DNA of 39,378 bases. It comes from a virus. The first letter of the stretch is position 1, and every line of letters starts with the position of its first letter. The notes beneath the pieces are model-generated. The model was not told the DNA's origin. It saw nothing but the letters and a program-made list of their open reading frames with translations, and did no database searches. Both the position numbers and the translations under genes were made by a program. The stretch spans positions 1 through 39,378 of IMG/VR virus record IMGVR_UViG_3300021091_002693. One strand, 5' to 3'. Positions 7,755-14,357 of the stretch are shown here, in pieces.

Positions 7755-8125
7755 ACTATGGCTTTTTTGCTTTGTTTGATATAATCGCTGTAAATCTTAT
7801 TGCCATTTTCACGAATCCATTCAACTATAGATTGAGGATCGGCAGCAAATGTTTTGCGGACCTGACGCTCACTCAAGTAAGTCTGAAAACTATAAATCTC
7901 GTAATTACGATGGCTATTTGCCCTAGCCCTTACTATCAACAAAGCCAATGGTATAGGATTAGGGGGCTTACGGTCTATAGACTCCTCTTTTAATATTTTC
8001 CAGACTTTTTCCTTGTTATAGTTATCTATTACTTTTTTAGCATCATCTATACTAAAAACACACTCAAGACCTAGCATGTCCCACATAGCAAGGAAACTAT
8101 TAACTTTCTTTTTTCTTGAGGGCAT
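7751..8125 (-). CDS. Conserved phage protein (WDMLGLECVFSIDDAK)
   Basis: A 124-residue protein with a lysine/arginine-rich start (MPSRKKKVN), then LAMWDMLGLECVFS, a segment IPLALLIVRARANSHRNYEI, and SIVEWIRENGNKIYSD near the C-terminus. I recall the same order (WD..GLE, RAR.N..R.YEIY, IR..G.KIYSD) in T4-like cyanophage hypotheticals, so this is probably a widespread phage family of unknown role. It overlaps its upstream neighbour by 26 bases and its downstream neighbour by 4. Confidence 0.65.
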   Translation of the reverse strand: MPSRKKKVNSFLAMWDMLGLECVFSIDDAKKVIDNYNKEKVWKILKEESIDRKPPNPIPLALLIVRARANSHRNYEIYSFQTYLSERQVRKTFAADPQSIVEWIRENGNKIYSDYIKQSKKAIV

Positions 8126-8354
8126 ATAGTATCTCTAATTTCTCTAATGCATCATTGATAGTTGGATCATCACAAGCCATTAAAACAACTTCTTTGAGAT
8201 CGACCCATCGTCTTGTTAATTCCGATTCCTTTTTCCAGTCCGGATCTATATGTGTGAGTTTTCGGGTAAGATCGCCGTGCTTCCGTACATATACTGTCTT
8301 ACCACCATCCGGGCTTTCGTAAATAGTTATCTCTTGACTATTTTTTATGATCAT
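8100..8354 (-). CDS. Small phage protein with SPDGGKTVYVR motif
   Basis: 84 residues from the ATG of MIIKNSQEITIYE. A longer reading is possible in the same frame but lies entirely within the end of the VWA gene, so the short form, overlapping that gene's stop by 17 bases, is preferred. The N-terminus carries YESPDGGKTVYVRKHG and the rest is charged and helical (DPTINDALEKLEILYALK). I recall the SPDGGKTVY segment in other phage small proteins. Function unknown. Confidence 0.6.
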   Translation of the reverse strand: MIIKNSQEITIYESPDGGKTVYVRKHGDLTRKLTHIDPDWKKESELTRRWVDLKEVVLMACDDPTINDALEKLEILYALKKKES

Positions 8355-9648
8355 TATATAGCGCGAAAGTCCCGAACGGGGGTTTAGGATCGGGATCGCC
8401 ATGAATGATCCAAGTAGTGTCGCAATAATTTTCATCGCCCCAACTACCGAAAGGATAGCCATCAGTGAATACTATCAATCGATTGGGAACTCGACCCTCT
8501 TCTTTAAGATGTTTAAAGATACAAGTAAAGTCAGTACCACCACCGCCCATCAATTCGTAATCTTCAACGCTATCAAGGTTCTCGCTAGTGAAAGTTTGCG
8601 GATTATAAACTTCTGTATCAAAACATGCGATATTGATACGATAGCCATCGAATGCACTCATCATGCCAGTAACTTCGCTTATGAATGCCTTGCCTTGATC
8701 GTTACTGATGCTACCTGATAAGTCAATGAAAACATCAACATCGATCTCCTCGCCTGGAGTCATAGCAGGCATGATAGCATCCATGTGCCAACCGCGGCGA
8801 CTAGGACGAATGAAACTAAAGTCAGTCTTGATAGCACTAGTCAAATTAGTCTGAATCAGTTCACGCCAGGGCATGATAGGATTAGTAACATTTTTGATAA
8901 GACGCTCAACGCCTAATGGCAACGAACCTGCCTCAGAACTATTGGCTGCATTAAGAATAGCCTGTTTGATCTCCTGCTTGAGTTGTTCGCGCTCCTCATC
9001 GCTCATTTTAGGACGCTTGCCTTTGCTTTTCTTATTGCCGTCCCCATCACTAGCAGTATCGCCTTCGCCTTCTCCGTCACCGTCACCGTCGAGGTGATCA
9101 TCGATCATCTGATTGAGCAAATCATCAAGGCTGATTTTTTCTGCATTCTTAATCAGATCATCATAGATTTCTTCGCTAGCCTTACCATCATATTTTGCTT
9201 CGTACAAGCAGGGTACGCTTGTAATGAACTGACCTACCTTGTGTCGTTTCAGATCGGCATTTACTGCATAGTCATTTGCGATATTGAAAATTTGAGGATC
9301 ACGGTCGCCGCGGCGACCAAAATGATCGTAGACAACATGTAATACTTCATGCGCAACCAAGAACTCAACTTCTTTAGGTTTTAGCAACATAATAAAACGG
9401 CTGTTATAATAAAACTTGCGCCCGTCAGTAGCAGCAGTAGCACACCAGTCATCAGCATTGATCAACTGAAGCCTTGTCGCAAGGTTACCGAAAAAACTAT
9501 GACGCAAAAGTAGACCGATACGCGCGGTCACCAATCTCTCGCGTGCCTCACGATCAATTTTGGTATCAGTGGGTCCAACAAGATTATCGAACTTTTTGTT
9601 ACGGCGAGACTTTTTTGCCCCTTTAGTTCCGGGAATAACATCGCTCAT
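8338..9648 (-). CDS. Putative metallopeptidase-fold protein with VWA-like domain (MoxR partner)
   Basis: 436 residues. The start is the ATG of MSDVIPGTKG, 7 bases after AGGAG; an ATG seven codons upstream coincides with the predicted transcription start and is less likely. The N-terminal half carries HEVLH (about residue 100), a zinc-peptidase-like motif, followed by NDYAVNADL. A low-complexity acidic/glycine linker (DGDGDGEGEGD) leads to a VWA-type region with DVFIDLSGSIS (MIDAS-like DxSGS) and FTDGYPFG. This domain order fits the VWA/DUF2201-type proteins that work with MoxR AAA+ ATPases; the moxR gene lies 0.75 kb upstream. The pair may act as a chelatase- or remodelling-type complex in the cytoplasm; the target is unknown. 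A sigma70-like promoter precedes it. Confidence 0.8.
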   Translation of the reverse strand: MSDVIPGTKGAKKSRRNKKFDNLVGPTDTKIDREARERLVTARIGLLLRHSFFGNLATRLQLINADDWCATAATDGRKFYYNSRFIMLLKPKEVEFLVAHEVLHVVYDHFGRRGDRDPQIFNIANDYAVNADLKRHKVGQFITSVPCLYEAKYDGKASEEIYDDLIKNAEKISLDDLLNQMIDDHLDGDGDGEGEGDTASDGDGNKKSKGKRPKMSDEEREQLKQEIKQAILNAANSSEAGSLPLGVERLIKNVTNPIMPWRELIQTNLTSAIKTDFSFIRPSRRGWHMDAIMPAMTPGEEIDVDVFIDLSGSISNDQGKAFISEVTGMMSAFDGYRINIACFDTEVYNPQTFTSENLDSVEDYELMGGGGTDFTCIFKHLKEEGRVPNRLIVFTDGYPFGSWGDENYCDTTWIIHGDPDPKPPFGTFALYNDHKK

Positions 9649-9675
9649 ATGCACACTCCTATCATTCATGTATAT

Positions 9676-9704
9676 ATTATAGTTGAATTAGTCAGATATG
9701 TCAA
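9676..9704 (-). promoter_or_regulatory. Sigma70-type promoter of the VWA gene
   Basis: Minus strand: -35 TTGACA (9699-9704), a 17-base spacer, and -10 TATAAT (9676-9681), both perfect consensus. The -35 is preceded by GGC, giving GGCTTGACAT as in three other promoters between 9.7 and 12.3 kb. The predicted start is near 9669, leaving a 21-base leader with AGGAG before the chosen ATG. Confidence 0.85.
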
Positions 9705-9714
9705 GCCATGTAAG

Positions 9715-9734
9715 TTGTTGTATTTAAGCAACAA
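9715..9734 (-). terminator. Hairpin after the oxygenase-like gene
   Basis: TTGTTG, 8 bases, CAACAA, beginning two bases after the stop of the 9736 gene and just upstream of the VWA promoter. There is no U-run on the minus strand, so it would be a weak terminator or a 3'-end stabiliser. A second hairpin in the same place relative to a stop codon and promoter occurs at 12273-12290. Confidence 0.4.
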
Positions 9735-9735
9735 T

Positions 9736-10329
9736 TTATGAAGCATCATACCAACGGGTGTAAACTATCCTCACATGATTTTTTCCATGTGGAAAGTATC
9801 CGTGGCCAAGATTCATGTTATGCCCAAATAACTTATTGGTTGTTGCTTTAGTCTTTATTCCAATATTCCAGAAATCCGGGCCGTCGGGCGTAGGGCATAC
9901 CATAAATTCACTATCTACATCCTCTTTACTTAAAGTTAATATTGTGAACCATAATTTTAATGGATCGGTAATATGTGTAATAATATTAAAATCTTTATGC
10001 CAGCCATATGCTTTCATATCTGGTGTAGGTCGGGGGTCTATCAAAGTGCTGAAATTAAATAACACGGGCACTTTGCAGCCTGCTATCATCAACCTGCTTT
10101 CTATTTTCTCAATAAGGCTTCTAGTGACTGGCGGAATATTATCTTTAAAAATAATATTGTTAGGATATCTGTTAGTCAAAACAGATGATTTTTGAAAACT
10201 AATTGATCCGTCATTGGCGATACTCAATCCTGTATCGATACATTGATTATCTGGATCCAGCATGATCTTATGAAAATCCTGATCTAAGAAATCAGGTTCA
10301 TAAAACCATTTATATTTTTCACGATTCAT
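9736..10329 (-). CDS. 2OG-Fe(II) oxygenase-like protein
   Basis: 197 residues from the ATG of MNREKYKWFYEP; a GTG 24 bases upstream is possible but lies inside a long RNA stem. The protein shows a metal-site pattern: H-x-D in YGWHKDFN, then about 70 residues later GYFPHGKNHVRIVYTRW with candidate distal histidine and 2-oxoglutarate-binding arginine. The N-terminal YEPDFLDQDF and middle LWFTILTLSKED fit the small Fe(II)/2OG dioxygenases found in phages. The gene sits between moxR and the VWA gene. Substrate unknown; the family assignment is moderate because the distal histidine cannot be fixed by eye. Confidence 0.55.
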   Translation of the reverse strand: MNREKYKWFYEPDFLDQDFHKIMLDPDNQCIDTGLSIANDGSISFQKSSVLTNRYPNNIIFKDNIPPVTRSLIEKIESRLMIAGCKVPVLFNFSTLIDPRPTPDMKAYGWHKDFNIITHITDPLKLWFTILTLSKEDVDSEFMVCPTPDGPDFWNIGIKTKATTNKLFGHNMNLGHGYFPHGKNHVRIVYTRWYDAS

Positions 10330-10337
10330 AAAAGGTA

Positions 10338-10390
10338 CCTGCCCAGTAGACACTAATGACTCTCACGTTAGTTAGCATCTACCGAGCAGG
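10338..10390 (-). other. Long RNA stem-loop between moxR and the oxygenase-like gene
   Basis: On the minus-strand RNA two 19-base arms (10372-10390 and 10338-10356) pair over their whole length with four G-U wobbles and a 15-base loop. On the opposite strand the same four positions would be A-C mismatches, so the structure is selected, if at all, as minus-strand RNA. It starts 12 bases after the moxR stop, and its 3' arm contains GGGCAGG, which could serve as the ribosome site of the downstream ATG at 10329. It may therefore block or time translation of the oxygenase, or protect the 3' end of the moxR message. No U-run follows. Confidence 0.65.
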
Positions 10391-10402
10391 ATTTAAACTT
10401 TA

Positions 10403-11497
10403 TTAGTTACCAGCCTCTACAATGTACTTGCCGTACTTCTTGTGAAACTCATCAAAGTTCTTTAACTGACTGGGTTCGATTGGCAACTTGAAAGTCTTCA
10501 AGGCGATCTTAGCACCCATGACGACAAGTTCAGTCTCAAAGTTTGCCATCATGTAATTGATGAAATTATCAGCCATCTGATGGAACTTCTTGCTATCAAC
10601 CTTATTTTCAATAGCATCACGCAATTCGTAACACATTGAAGTAGTCAGCGAATACATTGCCGAAATTTCTTTTACATTCAGATCCTTGACCTTACCTGAC
10701 AAGATATCAGTTGGGTTGGGCATCTTGCTAGAAATCTTGCGATGGGCCATAAACTTGACTGCAAGACCCTCGCCTACTGCGCCGGCTACAAGATTGAACA
10801 TAGTATCGTTGTCAGTATCAACTTCATCTTCAAGGATTTGAGATACGAAAGTCCAACTACGGGGAGTAGCGAAAGCACGGCTAGCACTCTTGCTATCGAA
10901 ATCATATAGATCCTGTTTTGCGAATGATAGATAGCCTACAACATCAGTATGGATACCTGCATTCACAGCCCAAATCTGCCAACTTGCGAAATCGGCTCGC
11001 ATTTCAAGATGGATGAAACGATTAGCGAGGGGCATGGGCATACGATAAGTCACGCCCTTGTCGCTTTCACGATTACCTGCTGCTACGATAACCACATTAT
11101 CAGGCAGTCGATATTTGCCTACAGCACGATTCAGCACTAACTGATAGCCTGCTGCCTGCACTGCAGGGGCTGCACTGTTCATTTCATCAAGGAACAATAC
11201 AATGATGGGATACTTGCTAGCAAGTTCAGCATCGGGCAGATCGATCGGCGGAGCCCAGTCCATGCGATTAGAATCTTTATTGTAATAGGGTATGCCCCGC
11301 AAGTCAGTAGGCTCCATCTGCGCCATGCGCAGATCGATCATAAGCCCACCAAGTTCGTTAGTGATATCCTGCACAACTTCAGACTTACCGATGCCGGGAG
11401 GGCCCCATAGAAATATCGGGCGCTTAGTCTTGAATGCTTTGAGAATTGCCTTGCGAGCCTGAACAGATGTAACTGTCAGATTGTCGGAAATAGCCAT
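10403..11497 (-). CDS. MoxR-type AAA+ ATPase
   Basis: A 364-residue AAA+ protein: Walker A GPPGIGKS (32-39), Walker B IVLFLDE (99-105), sensor-1 asparagine in VAAGNRESD (about 142), and MPMPLANRF in the arginine-finger region. The PTDLRGIPYY and VLNRAVGKYRLPD inserts fit the MoxR/AAA_5 class. These ATPases act with VWA-domain partners to remodel or load cofactors onto target proteins, and a VWA/HExxH protein is encoded downstream. The start has AGGAG (CTAGGAGACTCTCAC) and its own TTGACA/TATACT promoter. All ATPase residues are present, so it is probably active. Confidence 0.88.
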   Translation of the reverse strand: MAISDNLTVTSVQARKAILKAFKTKRPIFLWGPPGIGKSEVVQDITNELGGLMIDLRMAQMEPTDLRGIPYYNKDSNRMDWAPPIDLPDAELASKYPIIVLFLDEMNSAAPAVQAAGYQLVLNRAVGKYRLPDNVVIVAAGNRESDKGVTYRMPMPLANRFIHLEMRADFASWQIWAVNAGIHTDVVGYLSFAKQDLYDFDSKSASRAFATPRSWTFVSQILEDEVDTDNDTMFNLVAGAVGEGLAVKFMAHRKISSKMPNPTDILSGKVKDLNVKEISAMYSLTTSMCYELRDAIENKVDSKKFHQMADNFINYMMANFETELVVMGAKIALKTFKLPIEPSQLKNFDEFHKKYGKYIVEAGN

Positions 11498-11530
11498 GTG
11501 AGAGTCTCCTAAAACAATTGATATGTTTGA

Positions 11531-11559
11531 AGTATAGTACCTTCAAACGCTAATGTCAA
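11531..11559 (-). promoter_or_regulatory. Sigma70-type promoter of moxR
   Basis: Minus strand: -35 TTGACA (11554-11559), 17-base spacer, -10 TATACT (11531-11536), preceded by GGC. The stop codon of the upstream gene (TGA, 11556-11558) lies inside the -35 hexamer, so gene end and promoter share bases. The predicted start lies about 25 bases before the moxR ATG. Confidence 0.82.
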
Positions 11560-11831
11560 GCCTGATATCGTTCATATGAACGAATTGGGCTATAACGATT
11601 GGTGTGCTTTTCTTTCAACATCACACCAATGACACGGTCACCAAGCGCAGCTAACAGTGTGCCCAAATCCATATCCTCTTCAAGATACACAGTTTGGCCC
11701 CTCTGATAACTGTAATTGGTAATCTTGTTTGCGATACCCAAATCCATAAGCATCTTGCGCTTTACCGCGACCCAACCATGACCCGGGTCAGCATAGAATT
11801 TGAGAGTAATCAACTTTTCTTTCGGGAACAT
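11556..11831 (-). CDS. Small conserved protein with DPGHGW motif
   Basis: A 91-residue protein: KLITLKFYADPGHGWVAVKR, then SYQRGQTVYLEEDMDLGTLL, ending SPIRSYERYQA. The pattern DPGHGW...YSYQ.G..VYLEED is one I recall from small phage and plasmid proteins of unknown function. Two prolines and paired aromatic/charged strands suggest a small beta-rich domain. It is transcribed from its own sigma70-like promoter with AGGAAACTAAA before the ATG, and its stop codon is part of the moxR promoter. Confidence 0.7.
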   Translation of the reverse strand: MFPKEKLITLKFYADPGHGWVAVKRKMLMDLGIANKITNYSYQRGQTVYLEEDMDLGTLLAALGDRVIGVMLKEKHTNRYSPIRSYERYQA

Positions 11832-11860
11832 TTTAGTTTCCTGTAAATCGTATTATTTGT

Positions 11861-11889
11861 ATTATGAACCCAATCGTACCAAAAGTCAA
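11861..11889 (-). promoter_or_regulatory. Sigma70-type promoter of the DPGHGW gene
   Basis: Minus strand: -35 TTGACT (11884-11889), 17-base spacer, -10 CATAAT (11861-11866). The spacer GATTGGGT and upstream AAGGC match the next promoter upstream (12221-12249) nearly base for base, which points to a duplicated promoter module. Confidence 0.8.
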
Positions 11890-11892
11890 GCC

Positions 11893-12189
11893 TTATAGAG
11901 CCTGACGGATTCGGGACATGATATACTGCTCACGGCCCTGCATAGTCGGGGGAAGCCCTATGCTAGCAAGTAACTTTTGGACACGGGGGCAGACATAGCC
12001 CTTGCTTTCAAGAATCTTGAGGGGCGGTACGCCCTTGTCAAGTTGGCTGAAATATTCTTCGACCGTGAAATTCTTACAGAGGAAAGTCAGAAAACTACCG
12101 CGCCCACCCCGCTTGAAACGGGCTACGAAACGATTGCCATACATAGCAACCTCGCCCTGGGTAAATTCACTCTTAACAAACTTAGTCAT
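11893..12189 (-). CDS. Small basic phage protein
   Basis: 98 residues starting MTKFVKSEFTQGEVAMYGNR; GGAG lies 6 bases before this ATG, while an ATG 12 bases upstream would place GGAG inside its own second codon. The N-terminal half is basic with glycines (RFVARFKRGGRGSFLTF) and the C-terminal half is helical (PRVQKLLASIGLPP, then YIMSRIRQAL). The basic, glycine-rich strand could bind nucleic acid, but no known motif is matched. It has its own strong promoter, so it is probably an early or constitutive gene. Confidence 0.6.
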   Translation of the reverse strand: MTKFVKSEFTQGEVAMYGNRFVARFKRGGRGSFLTFLCKNFTVEEYFSQLDKGVPPLKILESKGYVCPRVQKLLASIGLPPTMQGREQYIMSRIRQAL

Positions 12190-12220
12190 ATCAGACTCCA
12201 TAACTCAACTTTATATATGA

Positions 12221-12249
12221 ATTATAGACCCAATCTGACCCAAAGTCAA
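12221..12249 (-). promoter_or_regulatory. Sigma70-type promoter of the 11893-12189 gene
   Basis: Minus strand: -35 TTGACT (12244-12249), 17-base spacer, perfect -10 TATAAT (12221-12226). It shares the core GGCTTGACTTT and spacer GATTGGGTC with the promoter at 11861-11889. The short inverted repeat AGCCTCGAAAAAGGCT sits just before the -35. Confidence 0.87.
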
Positions 12250-12272
12250 GCCTTTTTCGAGGCTCTGTAAGT

Positions 12273-12290
12273 TGTTGTTTTTAAACAACA
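12273..12290 (-). terminator. Hairpin after the 12292 gene
   Basis: Inverted repeat TGTTGTTT/AAACAACA directly after the stop codon of the 12292-12552 gene and upstream of the next promoter. It lacks a minus-strand U-run, so termination would be weak. Sequence and placement match the hairpin at 9715-9734; both are followed by AACTTACA and then GGCTTGAC. Confidence 0.4.
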
Positions 12291-12291
12291 T

Positions 12292-12552
12292 TTATTCCGA
12301 CAATTTTGCTATGATAATCATCTTTTCTAGATAATCTATGGCGCTAGCAAGGTTTTCTCTAGGCTGATCAACCACTGAATTTTTATGGCTTTGCCTAGCT
12401 GTGACTTCTGCGCTGCTTAACGCTGAAACTAAGTGCTGACAATTCTTAAGATACTTGTGCAGGTCTTTATTATAATTGATGCTGCGTAGTTGAACATATA
12501 GATCATCAACTACTTTGCTTGCCTCGATTGCAGTATTAAACCTGCGTTGCAT
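12292..12552 (-). CDS. Small helical phage protein (MQRRFNTAIEASK)
   Basis: 86 residues from the ATG of MQRRFNTAIEASKVVDDL; a longer form would run 78 bases into the preceding gene. It is mostly helical: VDDLYVQLRSINYNKDLHKY, then KNCQHLVSALSSAEVTARQS, ending SAIDYLEKMIIIAKL. There is no membrane segment or enzyme motif. It begins one base after the kinase-nucleotidyltransferase gene's stop, so it is probably co-translated with it. Function unknown. Confidence 0.6.
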   Translation of the reverse strand: MQRRFNTAIEASKVVDDLYVQLRSINYNKDLHKYLKNCQHLVSALSSAEVTARQSHKNSVVDQPRENLASAIDYLEKMIIIAKLSE

Positions 12553-12553
12553 A

Positions 12554-13411
12554 TCACTTAAGCCCCATCTCCTGTCTGATCTTGGTCGCTGAGATTCTAT
12601 GTATTGCATCATCAAAAACTTCCTGTTCAATCTTGTAACCTACATCACGCCCATATGTGATGTTCACGATATTGGGCACTACCTGTATAGTATACATGCC
12701 TTGATAGAGAGGGTCAAGATCATGGCGTATGTGATCTATAACCTGTCCGACAGCAAATGGGTTACTACCTTGCCAACCTTGACAGTCACGTATCATAATA
12801 CATACTTGACCCGTTTTCGCCAATGCTCTTTCAAATAAAGCACGATGACCTTTGTGCCAGGGTTGCCAGCGACCTAACATCTGTACCGTTTCTTTTTGAT
12901 AATCAAAGACTGGTCTACGTTCATCATTCAATATCCTGCTCCCTATAAAAGAGGCCCAAAATTCAGCATCCTTAGAGTTGATACGGAAGTCATATACTGT
13001 GGGCGGCACAAATGCTTTGTTAGTGTCTTCAAACCTACCTGCATCAATAGTATCCAACCATATCACCCAGTCTGCTTTGAAATTGTTGCGCATCTCTGGT
13101 AGTGGTGCTACGAAATCGCATATCACAAAATCGCCAGTGCTGCTAAAAGCGAAATCAAACATGCGAATACTTTGACGAATGCGACCTTCTTTGCTAAAGT
13201 CCCAATCGTTAAATCTTTTACGAATATCGTCAGCATTAAACCAATCAACTTTAGCCGACCAGTGTTTAGGCGATACTTCATATTCTGCCATTCGTTCCCA
13301 GGGCATGTGTTGCAATGTGCTGTAATCTTCTAGATATTTTTTAAGTCTGTCCGCTAGATAAGTCTTGCCTGAGCCAGGCAAACCCATGATTAAAATTCTT
13401 TTCGCTAACAT
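12554..13411 (-). CDS. APS-kinase-like / HxGH nucleotidylyltransferase fusion
   Basis: A 285-residue two-domain enzyme. Residues 1 to about 165 are a P-loop kinase: Walker A GLPGSGKT (10-17), then FNADDIRKRFNDWDFS and IRQSIRMF, resembling the LDGDNVR...R..NIRR pattern of adenylylsulfate kinases. Residues from about 172 form a nucleotidylyltransferase: GRWQPWHKGH with HKGH at 186-189, and ISATKIR (273-279), the signature pair of NMN adenylyltransferase-like HxGH enzymes. NadR has the reverse domain order, so this is not NadR. Likely roles are nucleotide-cofactor metabolism (NAD- or sulfate-linked) or activating a small molecule. It lies 3 bases after the MNT-fold gene in one operon. Both active sites look complete. 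Confidence 0.78.
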   Translation of the reverse strand: MLAKRILIMGLPGSGKTYLADRLKKYLEDYSTLQHMPWERMAEYEVSPKHWSAKVDWFNADDIRKRFNDWDFSKEGRIRQSIRMFDFAFSSTGDFVICDFVAPLPEMRNNFKADWVIWLDTIDAGRFEDTNKAFVPPTVYDFRINSKDAEFWASFIGSRILNDERRPVFDYQKETVQMLGRWQPWHKGHRALFERALAKTGQVCIMIRDCQGWQGSNPFAVGQVIDHIRHDLDPLYQGMYTIQVVPNIVNITYGRDVGYKIEQEVFDDAIHRISATKIRQEMGLK

Positions 13412-13414
13412 AAA

Positions 13415-14317
13415 TTATTTCACAACCTTTCCGCTAGTATTTAATTTAGGCGGTACTCCCGCGCGACTTATTTTGTTACCGAATTTTCTTGCGTCTTTTT
13501 TCATGGTATCAGGTCTGACATCTACTGTCAATGCTGTCTTAAATCTTGGGTCATTCTTTTCTTTTTCGCTAGGTATATAACCGCTTGCATTTTCTGCCAT
13601 GCTATTTTCTAAACTTAATTTCTCGCTACGCAACTCATTTCGTAGGTCATATAATTTTTGAAACAAACCTTGTTTGCGTATTGCTTTGAATGCTAGGTTC
13701 TCAGGACCAAACTCCCCTGTCTTTTCTAATCCTGCTTTACGATAACGCCTAACAATATCAAGTGCTTTATCTATACGGTTTAGGCTTCTTGTTTTAATCG
13801 CTAGTTCTATCAACTCTCCTAACTTCTCATACTTCGCTCTTGTAGCAGACTGATCAAAGTTGGCTCTGCGCTTGACCGGCATCTTGATCCAGTCTTTTTT
13901 AAGTACGCTATATTCGCCGAGGCTATGATGCGGCTGGTTGCTGTCTTGCACATACAGTTCTACAGGGACGCCGCGAACCTTGATATCATGGTTATCGTTA
14001 TATACGGTCTTTTTTGCATTGAATAATTCTTTGTATACTTCATCATCGGGTAACTTATCATAATCTACTAACAGATGTAAGTCTAGATCACTATGCGGAG
14101 TATATGAATAAGCAGCATTGCTGCCACTTATAGTGATGTCTTCGACTTTAAGACTGCTCAAACCAAGATAAGCCATGAAATCTTTTGCGATATCCATGAG
14201 CCTGTCATGAACCTCAGTATCTAATCTACCCTTGTCGGTCCATAGTGCAGGGTTAAGTTTATCGTGGAACTTAACAGCATCGGCTAAGTTAAAACTCTCA
14301 AGTTCTTTAATATCCAT
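13415..14317 (-). CDS. Pol-beta-type nucleotidyltransferase-like protein
   Basis: A 300-residue protein. The N-terminal domain has ISGSNAAYSYTPHSDLDLHL: the GS (65-66) and D78/D80 pair typical of the nucleotidyltransferase superfamily that transfers nucleotides to RNA, protein or small molecules. After a helical middle part comes a C-terminal tail with ASGYIPSEKEKNDPRFKTAL, a segment I recall from other phage proteins. The ATG lies exactly where transcription should begin from the TATAAATA box, so the message is probably leaderless; no Shine-Dalgarno sequence is present. The acceptor molecule is unknown. Confidence 0.75.
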   Translation of the reverse strand: MDIKELESFNLADAVKFHDKLNPALWTDKGRLDTEVHDRLMDIAKDFMAYLGLSSLKVEDITISGSNAAYSYTPHSDLDLHLLVDYDKLPDDEVYKELFNAKKTVYNDNHDIKVRGVPVELYVQDSNQPHHSLGEYSVLKKDWIKMPVKRRANFDQSATRAKYEKLGELIELAIKTRSLNRIDKALDIVRRYRKAGLEKTGEFGPENLAFKAIRKQGLFQKLYDLRNELRSEKLSLENSMAENASGYIPSEKEKNDPRFKTALTVDVRPDTMKKDARKFGNKISRAGVPPKLNTSGKVVK

Positions 14318-14322
14318 AAGAG

Positions 14323-14330
14323 TATTTATA
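14323..14330 (-). promoter_or_regulatory. Late promoter TATAAATA before the nucleotidyltransferase gene
   Basis: Exact T4 late consensus TATAAATA on the minus strand, followed by CTCTT and then the ATG. With the usual 5-base distance from box to start, +1 is the A of the start codon. The box also overlaps the T-rich tail of the tmRNA terminator, a very compact junction. Confidence 0.6.
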
Positions 14331-14333
14331 AAA

Positions 14334-14357
14334 GGAAAGGCCCCTAGGGGCCTTTCC
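14334..14357 (-). terminator. Rho-independent terminator of the tmRNA gene
   Basis: Perfect 24-base palindrome GGAAAGGCCCC-TA-GGGGCCTTTCC followed on the minus strand by TTTT. It lies 40 bases after the tag stop codon, where the tmRNA transcript should end. Confidence 0.85.

Noticed and set aside
8355-8462. A longer N-terminus for the SPDGGKTVY gene
   Set aside because: The extra 36 codons lie wholly inside the end of the VWA gene in another frame; the ATG at 8354 gives the usual short overlap.
12554-13411. NadR (regulator/NMN adenylyltransferase/ribosylnicotinamide kinase)
   Set aside because: Domain order is reversed (kinase first), there is no N-terminal helix-turn-helix, and the kinase text resembles adenylylsulfate kinase.
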